Assembly (NCBI GenBank): GCA_946902985.2
Contig: OX336388.2
Span: forward strand, 227,190,467 to 227,254,466
Reading direction: 5' to 3'
DNA from: Meconema thalassinum
Lineage: Eukaryota; Arthropoda; Insecta; Orthoptera; Tettigoniidae
Length of the DNA stretch: 64,000 nucleotides
Shown: piece after piece, positions 52,094 to 62,342 of the stretch
Layout of the letters: each line of letters opens with the position of its first letter
Numbering within the stretch: the stretch's first letter is position 1
Notes under the pieces: model-generated
Databases searched by the model: none
What the model was told of the DNA's origin: nothing
What the model saw: only the letters and a program-made list of their open reading frames with translations
Translations under genes and position numbers: made by a program

Positions 52094-55000
52094 AGCATAC
52101 TTTCGATTTTTGCAAAAAATGAAAGTAGACTATGAGATCAACACAGGGCGAAAAAAGTGTGTCAGTCTGTGTGTGTGTATGTGTTTGTGTGAGTCAGTGT
52201 GTGTGTGTGTATGTGTGTGTGTGAGTCTGTGTGTGTGTGTGCGTCTGTGTGTGTGTGAGTGTGTGTACTCTGAATGTCTGTCCCCCCCTATCAATTCGAA
52301 CACGGTGAATGCGAATTGAACGAAATTTGATACAAAGGTAGCACTAGCAAAGGACACCTCAGTGTCATGTTTTATATCGCCGCCATCTTGACGGAAACGT
52401 AATGGCGGCCACACAAATGTTCAAAGCTTAAATCAAATTACGATTAACCTAATCATCCGATCTCTACCAAATATTGCAACAACATACCTTTATGGGGGGA
52501 GCATCCTTTGACCAAACCAATAGGCCATCAGCGTAATAGTTTGCGGATGGCGGCCATCTTTGTGTGAAAATCGATTCTCCCTATTAATTCGAACACGGTG
52601 CAACCGAATGGAACGAAATTTGGTACAGAGGTAGTACTAACAAAAGGCACCTCAGTGTCATGTTTTATATCGCCACCATCTTGACGGAAACGTAATGGCG
52701 GCCACACAAATGTTCAAAGCTTAAATCAAATTACGACTAATCTAATCATCCGATCTCTACCAAATTTTGCAACAACATGCCTTTATGGGGGAGCATCCTT
52801 TGACCAAACTAATAGGTCATCAGCTTCATAGTTTGCGGATGGCGGCCATCTTTGTGTGAAAATCGATTCCCCCTATTAATTCGAACACGGTGCAACCGAA
52901 TGGAACGAAATTTGGTACAGAGGTAGTACTAATAAAAGGCACCTCAGTGTCATGTTTTATATCGCCGCCATATTGACAGAAACGTAATGGCGACAACACA
53001 AATGTTCAAAGCTTAAGTTAAATTACGATTAACCTAATCATCCGATCTCTAGCAAATTTTGCAACAACATACCTTTATAGAGGAAGCATCCTTTGACCAA
53101 ATGACTAGGTCATTAGCCTAATAGTTTGCGGATGGCGGCCATATTTGTGTGAAAATCAATTCCCCCTATTCATTCAAACACGGTGGAACCGAATGGAACG
53201 AAATTTGGTACAGAGGTAGCACTAGCAAAGGGCATCTCAGTGTCATGTTTTATATCGCCGCCATATTGACGGAAACGTAATGGCGGCCACACAAATGTTC
53301 AAAGCTTAAATCAAATTACGATTAACCTAATCATCCGATCTCTAGCAAATTTTGCAACAACATACCTTTATAGAGGAAGCATCCTTTGACCAAATGACTA
53401 GGTCATTAGCCTAATAGTTTGCGGATGGCGGCCATATTTGTGTGAAAATCAATTCCCCCTATTCATTCAAACACGGTGGAACCGAATGGAAAGAAATTTG
53501 GTACAGAGGTAGCACTAGCAAAGGGCATCTCAGTGTCATGTTTTATATCGCCGCCATATTGACAGAAACGTAATGGCGGCAACACAAATGTTCAAAGCTT
53601 AAGTTAAATTACGACTAACATAACCATCCGATCTCCACCAAACGTTGCAACAACATCCCTTTATGGAGGGAGCATCCTTTGACCAATCTAATAGGTTATT
53701 AGCCTAATAGTTTGCGGATGGCGGCCATCTTTATGTCAAAATATATTCCCCCTATTAATTCGAACACGGTGGAACCGAATAAACGAAATTTGGTACAGAG
53801 GTAGCACTAGCAAAGGGCACCTCAGTGTCATGTTTTATATCGCCGCCATCTTGACAGAAACGTAATGGCGGCCTCACAAATGTTCAAAGCTTAAGTTAAA
53901 TTACGACTAACATAACCATCCGATCTCTACCAAACTTTGCAACAACATTCCTTTATGGAGGGAGCATCCTTTGACCAATCTAATAGGTTATTAGCCTGAT
54001 AGTTTGCGGGTGGCGGCCATCTTTATGTCAAAATTGATTCCCCCTATTAATTCGAACACGGTGGAACCGAATGGAACGAAATTTGGTACAGAGGTAGCAC
54101 TAGCAAAGGTCACCTCAGTGTCATGTTTTATATCGCCGTCATCTTGACTGAAACGTAATGGCGGCCACACGAATGTTCAAAGCTTAAATCAAATTACGAT
54201 TAACCTAATCATCCGATCTCAACCAAATTTTGCAACTACATACCTTTATGGAGGGAGCATCCTTTGACCTATCTAATAGGTCATTCGCCGAATAGTTTGC
54301 GGATGGCGGCCATCTTTGTGTCAAAATCGATTCCCCCTATTAATTCAAACACGGTGAAACCGAATGGAACGAAATTTGGTACAGAGATAGCACTAGCAAA
54401 GGGCATCTCAGTGTCATGATTTATATCGCCGCCATATTGACAGAAACGTAATGGCGGCCACACAAATGTTTAAAGCTTAAATCAAATTACGACTAACATA
54501 ACCATCCGATCTCTACCAATCTTTGCAACAACATACCTTTATGGAGGGAGCATGCTTTGACCAATCTAATAGGCCATTAGCCTAATAGTTTGCGGATGGC
54601 GGCCATCTTTATGTCAAAATTGATTCCCCCTATTAATTCGAACACGGTGGAACCGAATGAACGAAATTTGGTACAGAGGTAGCACTAGCAAAGGGCACCT
54701 CAGTGTCATGTTTTATATCGCCGCCATCTTGACGGAAACGTAATGGCGGCCACACAAATTTTCAAAGCTTAAATCAAATTACGATTAGCCTAATCATCCG
54801 ATCTCTAGCAAATTTAGCAACAACATACCTTTATGGAGGGAGCATCCTTTGACCAAACTAATAGGTCATCAGCTTAATATTTTGCGGATGGCGGCGATCT
54901 TTGTGTGAAAATCGATTCCCCTTATCAATTCGAACACGGTGAAACCGAATGGAACGAAATTTGGTACAGAGGTTGCACTAGCAAAGGGCACATCAGTGTT

Positions 55001-55417
55001 ATGTTTTATATCACCGCTATCTTGACGGAAACGTAATCGCGACCACCCAAATGTTAAAAGGTAAAATGTAATTACGACCAACCTAATAATCTATCTATCT
55101 TTATGTGGGAAACATATTCAGACCAAACAGCAAGAACATCAGCCCAATAGTTTGCAGATGGTGGCCAAGTATGTGTGCAAATCGATTCCCCCTATCAATT
55201 CAAACACGGTGAAACCGAATTGAACGAAATTTGGTACAGAGGTAGCACTAGCAAAGGGCACCTCATATTCATGTTTAATATCCCTATAGCACGTTGTATT
55301 TCAACAAGCTACTACAACAAACATTCAATCATACTCCTTGAAAAGGACAAAGAGTTATAACAATATCCCTGCATTTAGGAGAAAGTAGGCTATATGTTCT
55401 TTACTGAACACCTTGTT
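52094..55417 (+). mobile_element. Helentron-like element, subfamily C, with 293-bp tandem units
   Basis: 5' end AGCATACTTTCGATTTTTGC...GAAAGTAGACT then TATGAGATC and a GT-rich stretch. 3' end GAGAAAGTAGGCTATATGTTC and a decayed hairpin before CCTTGTT. The interior is a tandem array: landmark TTC-G/A-AACACGGTG at 52295, 52588, 52880, 53173, 53466, 53759, 54051, 54344, 54637, 54929 and 55199. Ten units, nine at 292-293 bp and the last shortened. Each unit holds two ATGGCGGC sites 142-151 bp apart, so it is a dimer of about 146-bp halves. No coding frame. Inserted within the GCGGAT-rich element. Confidence 0.8.
52283..55280 (+). repeat. Tandem array of 292-293-bp units
   Basis: Unit landmarks in order: CCCCCTATTAATTCGAACAC, GAAATTTGGTACAGAGGTAG, CACCTCAGTGTCATG, ATCGCCGCCATCTTGACGG, TTCAAAGCTTAAATC, ATCATCCGATCTCTACC, GAGCATCCTTTGACC and TTTGCGGATGGCGGCCATC. 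Units at 53173 and 53466 share private variants (TCATTCAAACACGG), pointing to local duplication. Confidence 0.9.
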
Positions 55418-55483
55418 TTTTCCATGACAAATACCAGATAGTGATTTATGCTAATCTCAATCAAATTATGGCATTAAGCATAT

Positions 55484-55484
<1 letters not shown>

Positions 55485-55530
<46 letters not shown>

Positions 55531-55531
55531 T
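55485..55531. repeat. (TATT)n tetranucleotide run
   Basis: About 12 TATT units before the SINE module; in minus orientation the SINE tail. Confidence 0.85.
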
Positions 55532-55830
55532 CGTATGGCTTTTAGTGCCGGGAGTGTCCGAGAACATGTTCGGCTCGCCTGAGTCTGTAGCTGCTTCCAG
55601 CGGACATCCTTAGGGTGAGCTAAATGTTCCGTTCAATTTCAAGTAGTTCCAACTTTCACTACCAGATATCAATGATACCTAGTGGTGAACGTTGGAACTT
55701 TGATAGAGCGTTCCGACGAAATCTAACCTAACAATTAAGCTCTACACACGTTTTATTCTGTGAAAGGATCTTTTACATGCCATAAATCTATGACATGGGA
55801 CAGCCGGCTTCACTTCCCCTCCGAAGGATC
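55532..55830 (-). mobile_element. SINE 3' module joined to a family F SINE body
   Basis: 55532-55625 matches 2129-2222 (CGTATGGCTTTTAGT, GAGTGTCCGAGAACATGTTC). From 55626 it follows family F: TTTCAAGTAGTTCC, CATAAATCTATGACATGGGAC and CCCCTCCGAAGGA. Heads are missing. Confidence 0.5.
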
Positions 55831-55958
55831 ATATGTTATTGATTTTGAAGTCTCAGCCCTCTTCTGAAATATAGAGCGTAAGTGCTCTTTTAACTTTGGT
55901 ATGAAAAACCACACACGGTTCTACATTAATGATAATGTCTAAATGTGTTGCTTTAATA

Positions 55959-56641
55959 CGACGGCTGTTTTTTTAAGTAAGGGCCGTTTTGTTTATTTTT
56001 TAAAGCCCTTAGTTAGTGTGCACGCCGCAAGAAGTGTGCGCGCTACCTCCCGGCATCCTTTGCGAACAAGCAGGCGTCAGTTGCTGCTGTGTAGCTAACC
56101 TGTACGCTGAACTGTGCATCTTTACAATGTTCAAGATTATTGATTCACCCGCCGCGTGTGAGATACGATCTGTGATACGTTTTATGAGTGCAAGAAACAT
56201 GTCAGCTGCAGACATTCATCGTCAGCTTTGTGAGGTGTATGGTGATAATGCAATGACGGAAGGTAAAGTGCGAAAATGGGTACGTGACTTCAAAAGTGAC
56301 CGAGAAAATGTTCATGATGATGAACGCTCAGGTCTGTGATCACAGATGACTTGGTGACTGCAATTGACACGAAGATTCACGAGGACCGAAGATTCATGAT
56401 AACCCCTCTATCAATAGATTTTCCTCAAGTGTGAATTCTTGGTTGTCAGAGCAGGCGGCAAACTTTTATGCAGAGGGATTTCAGAACTTAGTTTTAAGGT
56501 ATGACAAGTGCCTAAATAAACAAGGCAACTATGTAGAAAAATAGAGGAAGGTATGTAAAACCTAAAAATAAATGTGGTTTCAAAATAAAATGTTCGGTAT
56601 TTTTTTTTAAATAACGGCCCTTACTTTAAAAACAGCCCTCG
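55959..56641 (+). mobile_element. Deleted mariner element, 683 bp (second lineage)
   Basis: TA duplications at 55957-55958 and 56642-56643. Inverted ends begin CGACGGCTGTTTTT and CGAGGGCTGTTTTT, and both continue AAGTAAGGGCCGTT. Different ends and transposase from the mariner at 14630. Confidence 0.8.
56127..56564 (+). pseudogene. mariner transposase remnant with central deletion
   Basis: Begins MFKIIDSPAACEIRSVIRF, then ARNMSAADIHRQLCEVYGD and RKWVRDFK, the N-terminal DNA-binding region with two helix-turn-helix parts. A frameshift follows DERSG. The shifted frame gives SVITDDLVTAID and HEDRRFMITPLS. After that the catalytic core is deleted and only the C-terminus remains (GFQNLVLRYDKCLNKQGNYV then stop). 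No intact catalytic triad. Confidence 0.8.
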
Positions 56642-56679
56642 TACTTTATATAATAAATTAAAATTATTATTGTAATGGC

Positions 56680-56755
56680 AGCGGATGTGGATAACAGTCA
56701 TGCGGATACGGGGCGGATGCGGATAAGGTTTTGTTTATCCGCCCAGGGCTCTATG
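56680..56755 (-). mobile_element. GCGGAT-rich element, right part
   Basis: GCGGATGTGGATAAC, CATGCGGATACGGGGCGGATGC and TATCCGCCCAGGGCT, inverted relative to 51894-51950. Confidence 0.4.
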
Positions 56756-57785
56756 AACGATACCATAATCCAGAATACAAAATTAAATATTGCCACTGCT
56801 ACACAAATATAAATCAAACAGAAAGCACGTTTCTCAAAGATAGTCCCCCTCTCAATTCCACACTGAATATAGATGAGTTCTGAACACTTATCTTAAAGTA
56901 AAACTTCTCCACACATTACAATAAGATATCCCCATCTGCTTTACAAGTCTTGATGTGATGTGATGTTGTTTCCTCCAACTGAAAGGGAAGAACACATTCT
57001 CGAAGCAAGACTGATTCGGATTTTATCGCTCTCTGTTCGGGAAAGGGTCTGCTTGCTACTTCTAGCGGGCGGTTAAGGGCTTACTGGTGTTCCGGACCAT
57101 TTGTACGTTTGTTGCTTCATTTCCTATCCCCCCCTCCTCCTCCTCCTCAGAGCTGTTTGTCTCAAGCCATTAGGAATAAAAAGGAGAAGAACGAAGAGGG
57201 TGGAATACAAGCTCAAGTTTTTTTTCTGTTCCTTTAACCTCCTTCTCTTTATCGTCTTTCCTCGTAGACTACTACATCTGGTGAAAACAAGCGGCAGTAG
57301 CAAGTAGACAACAGGACAATGAATTGCACAGAAACGCCCAATGTTTCCTTTGGATCTATCTGAAAGCCATTGCCAAGGCACTTGAGAACATACCAACCAG
57401 GCTTCCCGCTCGGCAGGTTGAGTGGGCCTCTCTTTCTCTTAGTGATGTTTGGTAGGAGGAAGTTGGTGACTTCAAAAAATAACCTGTTATCTTCTCTACA
57501 GATAATGTAAACTTTCCGTCTCGAAAATTTTGAATTTCCGGATGAGGTGTATATTGACTAAATATGTTTTGAAACAATGCTCCTCAAAATATCATCAGTT
57601 CAATTGTTGTCTTTTTGTTATGGGTTCACCTAAGAGCGAATGTAAATACATTACATAAAAGGCATCCAGGGACTCCAGAATGTCGTATATTGCCCATGCC
57701 TATTACAACTCTTACTGGAAGTGCAACTCGGCTTTCCACATTTCGCCTGTGGTCTTTTCGTTCCTCAAAATACACACTCAAGTTA
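56756..57785. other. Unassigned region
   Basis: About 1 kb without a recognisable gene. Several short overlapping frames (57101-57577) show no domain. A CCT run lies at 57126-57148. Confidence 0.35.
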
Positions 57786-58025
57786 ACATTGGACGGAAGG
57801 GGGATTTGTGTTTCATGCACCTCTCCATTTGTAAATTACGTCTGACAAGAATTCGTTGCATATGCATCTCCATGATAATATAATTAATAGTCCAGTCATT
57901 GATTTTAACCCACTATGCCAAGACGTAAAACGGTTATAGGTCGTAGTTCATTGACATCGAAAATAAATATTTATCTCATAATGCATTCATAACTGTTCCC
58001 GGGCGAAGACGGGGCAGGTTACTAG
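57786..58025 (+). mobile_element. Helitron 3' part with intact end
   Basis: TTGGACGGAAGGGGGATTTG and GTTTCATGCACCTC match 3455-3485. It contains the stub MPRRKTVIGR (ATG about 57916) and ends CCCGGGCGAAG, then CTAG (58022-58025) and T. Confidence 0.65.
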
Positions 58026-58074
58026 TAATATATAGATGAATAAATATATAAATAATGAAATAATGGTATTTTTT

Positions 58075-58880
58075 TGAGTCGTTTCGGCCATCAATGGACC
58101 ACGATGTTCTTCACTCATATGATCACTGTAAAGCTTGTTTTCTTGTCTGCCAGTAGATCTTCATTCTTGACGAATGTTCAGCTCTCGTTTCTTCCGTCCA
58201 CTTGCAGTGAGGGCAAGGCATCACAGATGTTAAAGGGTGCAGATTACTGGTTGATTTAACCGCCTTTCTGAACAGGTTCCTATCCCAAACCAGATCTTGA
58301 TTGATTCGAGCTTCTGTTAGGTCCTTTTTAACCTGCATCGACCATTTACAATAGGATTTTTTTTAGAGATTGATGAGTGTATTCGATATGAAAGTCGATG
58401 ATGCTCCATCCGTTCCAAATGTCCAAAGAAAGACATTCTCCTTTTTCTCATCACACTCACCAAATCTTCTATATGTTCAAATAATTCATTGTTATTTCTT
58501 CTTCTGTAAGTACCATTATCATTAACAGGTCCTAATATTTTCCTTAGAATTTTCCGATCCTTAAGTTCTAATTTTCTCAATGGGCCTTTGTTTGTCATCT
58601 GTAAGCATTCTGCAGCATACAGTGCTGACGGCCTAATTACTGTGTTATAATGACAAATTTTGACATTCCGGGACAAGCCTTTTCTTTTGTAAATGTTTTT
58701 GCAGGTTTGAAAGGCACCTTCCAATTTGTTACATCGGCGCTCAATGGCAGCTATTTCTGAATTATTAGGGGTAATCCATTCGCCTAGGTATTTAAATTTT
58801 CGGACATATTTGATTTTTTGCAGACCAATCATGATGAATTTTGAGGCATCTTTGACATTTGTGATAAAATTAGTTTTATG
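58075..58880 (-). pseudogene. LINE subfamily A C-terminal fragment
   Basis: The minus-strand frame 58832-58317 reads VRKFKYLGEWITPN, KLEGAFQTCKNIYKRKGLS, RPSALYAAECL, ELKDRKILRKILGP and RRMSFFGHLERM. A shifted frame gives VKKDLTEARINQD to ARKQ-like end at 58123. This corresponds to residues about 810-1050 of the intact copy. The 3' end CGTGGTCC...TGGCCGAAACGAC is of the subfamily A type. 5'-truncated at 58880. Confidence 0.8.
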
Positions 58881-59064
58881 GTATATAAATAAATAAATAA
58901 ATAATTCATTAGTTTGGAAAACAACAGATAAATAAATAAATATATGAATGAACGCATAATTGAATAAACAAACAACTACATTTTTAAAGGGAAAAACTTT
59001 TTTTTTTAACTTTTATGTGTTTTTTTTACATTTTAATTTATTTTAATTATTATAATTATAATAA
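58881..59064. other. AT-rich spacer with AAAT runs
   Basis: Short AAAT and T-rich runs, no gene. Confidence 0.6.
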
Positions 59065-59400
59065 AGCCTCCGTGGCTTGGGCGGCAGCACGCCGGCCTCT
59101 CACCGCTGGGTCCGTGGTTCAAATCCCGGTCACTCCATGTGAGATCTGTGCTGGACAAAACGGAGGCAGACAGGTTTTTCTCCGGGTACTCCGGTTTTCC
59201 CTGTCAATATTTCATTCCAGCAACACTCTCCACTATCATTTCATTTCATCTGTCATTCATTTAATCATTGCCCCAGAGGAGTGCGTCAGGCCTCGGCAGC
59301 CGGCACAGTTCATATCTTCGCCGCTAGATGGGGGCTTCATTCATTCCATTCCTGACCCGGTCGGAGACTGGAAGCAGGCTGTGGATTTTCATTTTCATTA
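59065..59400 (+). mobile_element. tRNA-derived SINE
   Basis: The head reads CTCCGTGGCTTGGGCGGCAG (A box from 59073) and a B box GGTTCAAATCC (59116-59126), like a tRNA 5' part and T arm. The body includes CTCCGGGTACTCCGG and CCGCTAGATGGGGGCTTC, ending in a TTTTCATT tail. It is a different SINE from those at 4958, 12071 and 29762. Confidence 0.75.
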
Positions 59401-59635
59401 TAATCATGTTATTTTTGTTTCTTTAATTTTAGTGTTTATGTATTTATTTGTAATTTTCAATTTATGTTCTTATAGATTTGATTTTGATATTTCTAATTTC
59501 AAATTGATTTTTACAATTATTTTCATATTTTTTATTGTTATCTTTTTTTAGTGTTGTAATTTTATTATTATAATTTTTATTTCTAGATTTATATTTCATT
59601 TTACACTTTACTTGTTAATATTTTTAGCCTACTTT
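59401..59635 (+). repeat. Repeat X, copy 2, left part
   Basis: Matches 36270-36450 and then 39905-39985, without the LINE found there. Continues at 61034 beyond the Helentron-like insertion. Confidence 0.6.
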
Positions 59636-61033
59636 TCTCATTTTGCAAAAATGAGGAGAAAGTAGGCTTATGAGATCGATCCGGGAAAATGTGTGTCTGT
59701 CTGTCTGTCTGTCTAGCTGTGTGTGTGTGTCCCCTATCAACTCCTAAACGGCTGCAGCTATCAAAACCAAAATTGGTACGAGTAAAGATCTACACCTGAA
59801 TATCTCACGGCCATATTTCAAATTGACGTCAGTGCTACCAACTGCTGAAAATTCACAATTGAAATTTGAGCTCTACTGTATGTTGGATATCTCAGAAGTT
59901 ATGGATGCGAACTCTTCCAAAATTAGCACAAGAATAGACGATGACATTCCAGATTAACTTTCAGAAGTTCATACATGCCAGTGTTGCCAACATGATTCTA
60001 AGTCTGCCGATAGGTCCATAATATAAATGCATCTAACAACTATACTATCAATTGGATTTCAACCAACTTTCGTATGTACTATGTGTACTACAACAGATAT
60101 GACTGTACGTATTCTAAAGAGCCACCAGAGCTGCCAACTGTTGATAAATGTTGTCTCTATGTTTTAACATTAATATCAATATATCAGAAAGTATGCAAGC
60201 CAACGGCTATAAACTTTGCACGCGTATAGTACCTGACATTCTACCCTAGTTTGGCGTAACTTATATACATCAGTGCTGCCAACACGATTCTATGCCTGTT
60301 AATAGGTCCAGTCTTTAAATGCATATAACTTCTAATGTAACAAATGGATTTCAACCAAATTTCCTAAGTGTCTTGTTTACCATAACAGTTATGACTAGAC
60401 GTATTCCTAAGAACCAGCAGGGCTGCCAACTGTTAATAAATGCTCTCTCTAATTGTTAAATCCTAATATCAATATATCAGAAAGTATGCAAGCCATCAAC
60501 TCGAATGTTTGCTCACATATAGTACCTGGCATTCTAGATTAATTTGGAGTCACTAATATACCTCAGTGCTGCCAACATGATTCCAAGCTTTCTGATAATT
60601 TCAAATTTTAATTTCATGTAACTTCTATACTAACAAATGGATTTTATCCAAAATTGGCACTATATTAGATCACAATATTTCAGTTTAATTCTGAGCATCA
60701 CATACATGACATTGTTCCCAACATGATTTTACGCGCACTGATAAATTCAATTTCAAACAGCATGTAACGTCCACACTATCCTTTGGACTTCATCTAAATG
60801 TTGTATGTGCATTCTATACCTTAAGAGATGGAAGTAAGGATATATTCAGAGACGCCAGGGCTGCCAACTGTAGTAAGTTACTCTATTAGGCTTCACTATT
60901 TCAGGTGTATTTCAAACTGTAGTTAGTATTACCAACTTGATTTCGTCATTATTCTAGATAGGTCTATATAGATTGGCATGAACTTATATTTTAAGAAAAG
61001 TAGGCTCTTTAGTTCGTCACGGAACTACTTGTT
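59636..61033 (+). mobile_element. Helentron-like element, subfamily B, complete
   Basis: 5' hairpin AGCCTACTTTTCTC...GAGAAAGTAGGCT, TATGAGATCG, GTCT/GT repeats and the leader CCCCTATCAACTCC, AAACGGCTGCAGC. CCAAC landmarks at 59838, 59987, 60134, 60279, 60426, 60572, 60718 and 60864, spacing 145-149 bp, then one half monomer at 60932. 3' end AAAGTAGGCTCTTTAGTTC, CACGGAACTA and CTTGTT. Inserted in repeat X. No coding frame. Confidence 0.85.
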
Positions 61034-61220
61034 TGTTTTAATTTGTTTAAAATTTTATCCAACACATTACGTCAAGTAGATACTATGTAATATTTGATTT
61101 TTAGAAAATTCTCCGAAATTTAGCTGAAAGATTCAACTAGCAGCATCTTTGAAAGCATAAACTGTCCTTATGACAGGTGGTTAATATAGAGACCACTATC
61201 CCATAATGGGTTAAGGCACT
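61034..61220 (+). repeat. Repeat X, copy 2, right part
   Basis: Matches 39990-40180 (CACATTACGTCAAGTAGATAC, CTTATGACAGGTGGTTAATA). Confidence 0.65.
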
Positions 61221-62250
61221 GCGACTAAGGTATTGTAACTTTGTAACACAGTTAAATTTCACTCAAAGAAACTAAACTGTTACATGTTAAGTAACGTTAA
61301 TTGTAACCTCGTATCTTTTGAAATGTAACTTACCCAATCCTAGCCATAAATCTCCTCGCTCCAATCATATGGCTCTTGCATGATCCAACACCCAAAGGCG
61401 TCCTTGGTCATCCATCAGACTATCTGTTTTGTCAGAAAGCACTTTAATACACAGTACAATACACTTCATTCACAATATGACATCAGTAAACTTTCCCGCT
61501 CCATATCGATATCCAATAACCTAATGACTCTTTCGATACATCACAAGCTATTCATGAAAACATCCCCGATACATTTCCGATAATAGTATACCATTATTTC
61601 ACTATCTGTAAAGAGAATGGAAGGGGATGGGATATATATTATATATACCTTTTTCCTTCAATCTGTTTTTGTGTGTGTGTTTGTGATGTAAAAAAACGGA
61701 AAAGGCGTGTCGTGGTAAACTTACCCAATTCTAAGTATCGCCCCATTGCATCCCCCCTGTTCTGTGATGGCTGATGTAGTCCCTATTGCTTTCCGATAGC
61801 GGTACGGGTGTGGAATACATAGACGAAGAACAGGGATAAAGGGCCCATCTGTCTGAATGTATCCGAGTGGAACTCCTTGAGATGGAGAACAACAATGATC
61901 ATTATTTCGATATATTGATCTGCAATTCCGTTCCCTTCGTCCCCTCGTGCGACACTTCTCTCTGTCTGCTCTTCAGAATATTGGTTTATACCCTTACTGG
62001 AGAGGCTTCTAAGCGCTGTATTATATAAATCAATATCGTCTAGAAAATGGGTTTCCTACATTCTCTATGCTCTGCACTTGCGTTAAATGTATCATGAACT
62101 GATAAAAGCGAGTAAGTCTCACGTATAATTGTTCGGGTTTGGTGCAAGAGGGGAGCAACTCCAAAATTTGCAAAAACTCTTTATGTTCGACCCTGACTTT
62201 TATATGTCTGAAAACTGTATCATAATGATGGTCATTATAACACTATTTTT
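61221..62250. other. Unassigned region
   Basis: No recognised gene, RNA or repeat except a short TATATA and GT run near 61640-61685. Confidence 0.4.
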
Positions 62251-62297
62251 AGCCTATTTTCAATTTTGAAAAAATAGGCTTATGAAATCACCTTTTG

Positions 62298-62342
<45 letters not shown>

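Noticed and set aside
52110..52319. Cysteine/valine-rich small protein
   Set aside because: Translation of the GT-rich stretch at the 5' end of the Helentron-like element.
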